Assembly (NCBI RefSeq): GCF_001654985.1
Contig: NZ_LXEU01000039.1
Coordinates: forward strand, 62,001-126,000
Direction: 5' to 3'
DNA length: 64,000 nucleotides
From: Kluyvera georgiana ATCC 51603
GTDB taxonomy: Bacteria > Pseudomonadota > Gammaproteobacteria > Enterobacterales > Enterobacteriaceae
In this document: piece by piece, positions 61,490 to 64,000 of the stretch
Layout: each line of letters begins with the position of its first letter
How positions within the stretch are numbered: position 1 is the stretch's first letter
Program-made: the position numbers and the translations under genes
Notes under the pieces: model-generated
Told to the model about the DNA's origin: nothing
Databases searched by the model: none
The model's input: the letters and a program-made list of their open reading frames with translations, nothing else

Positions 61490-62648
61490 TAGTGATTTAC
61501 GCCAGCTTCGCGAAGCTGGCTATTATGTACAGGTGATTGGTGCTTTCCTGGTGATGCGGGAAGTCCCCTATGTCAATGCACAAAAATGTGTACGCAAAGG
61601 GACCCTTGTGACATCTCTGGATCTGGCGGGTGATCACACCCGCAAACCTGAAAATCACGTAATACACTGGGATGGGGAATATCCGTGCAAAGCAAATGGA
61701 GTTCCTTTAAATGAAATCCGTCATGTATCTCAACACTTTGATTTTGGTCATGGCCTTACTGCCGAGCACGGTTTTTCAAGTAAGCCAGGGCCGCAAGGGT
61801 ATCCAGACTATTTTGCTAAGATGTCAACTTATGCAACCATCCTCTCAGGCCCGGCAGCAGTATTACAACCGGGGATTAGCCCTAAAATATTTCGGACTCC
61901 TGATGAAACTGAAATGGACAGTGTTTTTAATTACATTGATACTGCGTCCGATCGTGCGGGAATTGGGAAGCTGTCTGAGAAATTAGAAGGTGAGATTGTT
62001 TCGATTATTGGTACTGGCGGAACGGGGAGCTACATTATTGATTTAGTGTCTAAAACACCGGTGCGCGAAATTCGCTTATTTGATGCTGATGAGTTTCTTC
62101 AACATAACGCATTTCGTGCTCCTGGAGCTCCACTATTGGAGGAACTTCGTAATGCACCGTTGAAAGTTGACTATTTCAAGGGTATTTACGAAAGAATGCA
62201 TCGCAATATTATTGTACATCCTGTCAGATTGAGCGATTCCAACCTCAGCCTGATGAACGGAACTACGTTTTCATTTGTTTGCATGGATGCTGGCGAAGAA
62301 AAAAAAGCGATCATCCAAAAGCTGGAGTCGCTTAGTGTTCCCTTTATTGATGTTGGGATGGGTCTTGAATTGGTGAACGGTAGTCTTGGTGGCATTCTTA
62401 GAGTAACCACCAGTACTAAGGACAAACGCGAACACGTACATTCGGGACGTATCTCTTTTGCTGGTGGAGGGGAGAAAGATATTTATGCTTCAAATATACA
62501 GGTTGCTGATTTAAATGCGCTTAATGCAGCTCTGGCTGTCATAAAATGGAAGAAATTGAAAGGTTTTTACCGCGATCTGGAAAACGAGCATCATTGTACC
62601 TATACCACTGATGGTAATATGTTGTTGAATGAGGATCTGAAATGCTGA
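61464..62648 (+). CDS. E1-like ThiF-family adenylyltransferase
   Basis: A 394-aa enzyme. The C-terminal adenylation domain (about 175-390) has the nucleotide loop IIGTGGTGSY (G183-G188), LFDADEFLQHNAFR with conserved Asp and Asn/Arg, and a VCMDAGEE segment. It would adenylate the ubiquitin-like C-terminus. The N-terminal ~165 residues (GYYVQVIGAFLVMREVPYVN; FSSKPGPQGYPDYFAKMSTYA) resemble the DUF6791-type domain found before ThiF in such operons. A catalytic thioester cysteine is not obvious. The start at 61464 (MSQKLFSLNSDLRQ) has GGGGA upstream and lies inside the multiubiquitin gene. The stop overlaps the next start (ATGCTGA). Confidence 0.88.
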   Translation: MSQKLFSLNSDLRQLREAGYYVQVIGAFLVMREVPYVNAQKCVRKGTLVTSLDLAGDHTRKPENHVIHWDGEYPCKANGVPLNEIRHVSQHFDFGHGLTAEHGFSSKPGPQGYPDYFAKMSTYATILSGPAAVLQPGISPKIFRTPDETEMDSVFNYIDTASDRAGIGKLSEKLEGEIVSIIGTGGTGSYIIDLVSKTPVREIRLFDADEFLQHNAFRAPGAPLLEELRNAPLKVDYFKGIYERMHRNIIVHPVRLSDSNLSLMNGTTFSFVCMDAGEEKKAIIQKLESLSVPFIDVGMGLELVNGSLGGILRVTTSTKDKREHVHSGRISFAGGGEKDIYASNIQVADLNALNAALAVIKWKKLKGFYRDLENEHHCTYTTDGNMLLNEDLKC

Positions 62649-63106
62649 AAATAAAGAAACTGGAACATCGCTTTATTCGTAGCATTCCTCGTGAACTCGA
62701 TGTTGGCGTGATATATATATCAATGGAATATGCAACAGCAGTACATAGCTGCTGTTGTGGTTGTGGGGAACAGGTTGTTACTCCATTTTCACCAACTGAC
62801 TGGAAGATGATTTTTGATGGTGAGTCTGTATCGTTGACGCCATCCATTGGTAACTGGCATTCCACCTGTCGTTCGCACTATATTATTAAACAGGGTATTA
62901 TCATTGAGGCTGGTAGCTGGAATGATGCCCAGATTTCGGCAGAAAGAAAAAGAGATAAATTAGCTAAAGCGGATTACTATAATCCAGCATCTAAATCTCT
63001 TAGCCCGGAAGAAGAGACGAAAAATACCTCAGGGCAGTTATCCAGAGATCGCGGGGTTGTGGGTAATTTCTTGGGATGGTTGCGTAACCTGATGCGTAAA
63101 AGCTGA
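62642..63106 (+). CDS. DUF6527-type zinc-binding protein of the ubiquitin-like operon
   Basis: A 154-aa protein with a cysteine-rich N-terminal half: C37-C38-C39-G-C41-G followed by WKMIFDGESVSLTPSIGNWHS and C76-x2-H79 (CRSHYII). This C-x-C…C-x2-H layout with the PSI…W motif is that of DUF6527, a family repeatedly found beside multiubiquitin and ThiF genes. The C-terminal third is charged and ends in a short hydrophobic/basic helix (NFLGWLRNLMRKS). It may be a transfer-type factor or a metal-binding accessory; its activity is not known to me. It is the last gene of the trio. Confidence 0.82.
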   Translation: MLKIKKLEHRFIRSIPRELDVGVIYISMEYATAVHSCCCGCGEQVVTPFSPTDWKMIFDGESVSLTPSIGNWHSTCRSHYIIKQGIIIEAGSWNDAQISAERKRDKLAKADYYNPASKSLSPEEETKNTSGQLSRDRGVVGNFLGWLRNLMRKS

Positions 63107-63484
63107 TTTGTCGATAGCCGTACCAATAAGCTGGTTAAAGGGGGGGATCTGTAATTTCCCCTAAGCTTATTATGTTTTGTTAATTTCCCTCCATTAAAAC
63201 TCACTTGCTGCGTAACTCCAATCGCAGTATCCTTACCCCGCGCCTGCAAAATCAGGCGCCGGGATTGGAACCCCGGGATATAACCATACTGGCGACACGT
63301 GACGCGCCCGCGTCTTTTTTATGTCGCGCGCTTAGCTACACCAAAATTATGGTGGGCTGGGCGGGGGCACCGTAAGGTGCGCCGGTTCCAGTATGGCCGG
63401 TAGTTCCAACCCCGTTCAGTCCACCACCCATGAGATTGGAACCTCTGGTGGTGGTTTTCAAACTACATACTGGAGGTTGCCTCT
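63107..63484 (+). other. Non-coding region with complementary short repeats, P4-like immunity-RNA-type leader
   Basis: 378 bases without a convincing gene. GGTTCCAGTATGG (63384-63396) is complementary to CCATACTGG (63286-63294) and TTGGAACC (63267-63274), and its CAGTATG part to CATACTGG (63466-63473), which abuts the ribosome-binding site of the next gene. TTGGAACC recurs at 63436-63443. A hairpin CCACCACC/GGTGGTGG with TTTT lies at 63421-63458. Such paired segments recall the seqA/seqB/seqC-type RNA control of P4-like satellites and related elements. A 66-codon frame (63393-63593) overlaps it; I do not consider it reliable. Confidence 0.5.
63421..63458 (+). terminator. Terminator-like hairpin upstream of the 155-aa gene
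   Basis: CCACCACC (63421-63428) and GGTGGTGG (63447-63454) pair around an 18-base loop and are followed by TTTT. The loop contains TTGGAACC, complementary to upstream GGTTCC, so it may be a regulated terminator. Confidence 0.5.
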
Positions 63485-63952
63485 ATGGCTACGATCCCCA
63501 CTCAAGCACACCCGTCACTTGCTGTTCCTTTCAGCGCCACTACGGATTTCACTATACTCGCCAGTCACTGCGAAACCTTCGCCGAAACCCTGATTGAAAG
63601 CAACGATCCCGCGTTGAAAATGGCGCTTTGCGGCAGAATCAACGCCTGTCTGACGCTGTTGCAACCCACACTGTTAGAGCCTGTTCCTCCCCATCTGGCT
63701 GAAAGCCTGACCGTTGACACGCTGCCTACCAGTTCTCCGCGTTTCGATCCTGAATGTACGGAGCTTTGTCGTTACTGCCTTGCTATCACGCAAACCCTGT
63801 CGGGGCTGGGATTTGCCTCTGAAACGGAGAAGTACCTTAGCTGGCTGCTGTACGACCTGATTAACTACTTCGCTGCGGAAATGAAAGCCCCGCGTTGGCT
63901 GCGTACCGCTGGCGGCGTGAAGTTTATCGATGGTGTGGAGATCAAAGCATGA
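63485..63952 (+). CDS. Unknown small protein of a mobile element
   Basis: A 155-aa, largely helical protein I do not recognise by family. It has a Cys-containing helix (CGRINACLTLLQPTL) and a C-terminal helical segment (EKYLSWLLYDLINYFAAEM). Position, just after the repeat-rich leader and overlapping the start of a Ner-like regulator, is that of early genes in P4-like satellites, prophages and ICEs. The ATG follows TGGAGG at 8 bases. Codon usage and base composition return to a GC-rich pattern compared with the defence genes before it. Confidence 0.7.
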   Translation: MATIPTQAHPSLAVPFSATTDFTILASHCETFAETLIESNDPALKMALCGRINACLTLLQPTLLEPVPPHLAESLTVDTLPTSSPRFDPECTELCRYCLAITQTLSGLGFASETEKYLSWLLYDLINYFAAEMKAPRWLRTAGGVKFIDGVEIKA

Positions 63953-64000
63953 TGCAGTCTGACTGGCATCCTGCCGACATTATCGCCGGGCTGAAAAAAC
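63949..64000 (+). CDS. Ner-like (Nlp/SfsB) DNA-binding regulator, 5' part
   Basis: The frame starting ATGATGCAGTCTGACTGGCA reads MMQSDWHPADIIAGLKK and runs off the window. The SDWHPADIIAGL start is characteristic of the Ner family of small helix-turn-helix regulators found in Mu-like phages, prophages and integrative elements. The ATG overlaps the stop of the upstream gene (ATGATG). Only 17 residues are visible. Confidence 0.7.
   Translation, partial: MMQSDWHPADIIAGLKK

Noticed and set aside
63393..63593. 66-codon frame resembling Icd/ash-type small proteins of P4-like elements
   Set aside because: It overlaps the repeat-rich leader and the 155-aa gene, and the upstream frame is interrupted by stops; kept only as part of the leader description.
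46718..64000. CRISPR array, transposase or insertion sequence in the accessory region
   Set aside because: No regularly spaced repeats, no transposase-like frame and no terminal inverted repeats were seen in the visible part of the element.

Overview
The window is chromosomal DNA of an enteric bacterium (Enterobacteriaceae). The left 46.7 kb follows the gene order around gnd-ugd-his-plaP-sbcB-dacD-cobUST-asn tRNAs-amn-nac-cbl, with products very close to the Escherichia coli proteins. The set (uge between ugd and hisI, cobUST next to tmaR, nac and cbl beside an asparagine tRNA) fits an Enterobacter-like genus best, but the genus is an inference.

Region 1 (1-7790) is the AT-rich distal part of an O-antigen or similar polysaccharide cluster: the tail of a galE-like epimerase, a galactofuranosyltransferase-like protein, four other glycosyltransferases, a Wzx-type flippase and glf (UDP-galactopyranose mutase). 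UDP-galactofuranose is therefore probably made and used. Region 2 (7918-13117) holds gnd, ugd, an AT-rich membrane acyltransferase and a UDP-glucuronate 4-epimerase. Region 3 (13271-20462, minus strand) is the complete histidine operon hisLGDCBHAFI with its seven-His leader peptide and attenuator.

Region 4 (20641-43752) is core chromosome: yeeZ, plaP, the thiosulfate uptake pair tsuA-tsuB, sbcB, dacD, yeeA, tmaR, cobUST, a LysR regulator beside a small membrane protein, yeeO between two inverted tRNA-Asn genes, amn, ldtA, an oxidoreductase, a divergent EamA transporter/MocR regulator pair, a third tRNA-Asn, nac behind a sigma-54 promoter with an NtrC site, and cbl. A large protein of unknown function (867 aa, minus strand) follows.

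Region 5 (from 46701 to beyond the window) is an integrated mobile element. A 57-bp copy of the tRNA-Asn 3' end plus its terminator stops exactly after the 17-bp core used by asn-tRNA integrative elements of the Yersinia HPI/ICEKp type. Inside lie: a gene of unknown function; a Wadjet operon jetABCD (SMC-like anti-plasmid system); an overlapping trio of a sigma-factor-like protein, an HTH-like protein and an ImmA/IrrE metallopeptidase-UvrD helicase fusion; then a ubiquitin-like trio of multiubiquitin protein, E1-like ThiF enzyme and DUF6527 zinc-binding protein. The last six genes run in one direction with overlaps or a short gap and look like one defence module. It is followed by a region of self-complementary short repeats resembling P4-like regulatory-RNA leaders, an unknown 155-aa gene and the start of a Ner-like regulator. 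The integrase end and the intact tRNA should lie to the right of the window. The six-gene protease-helicase/ubiquitin-like cluster is the best candidate for an undescribed system.
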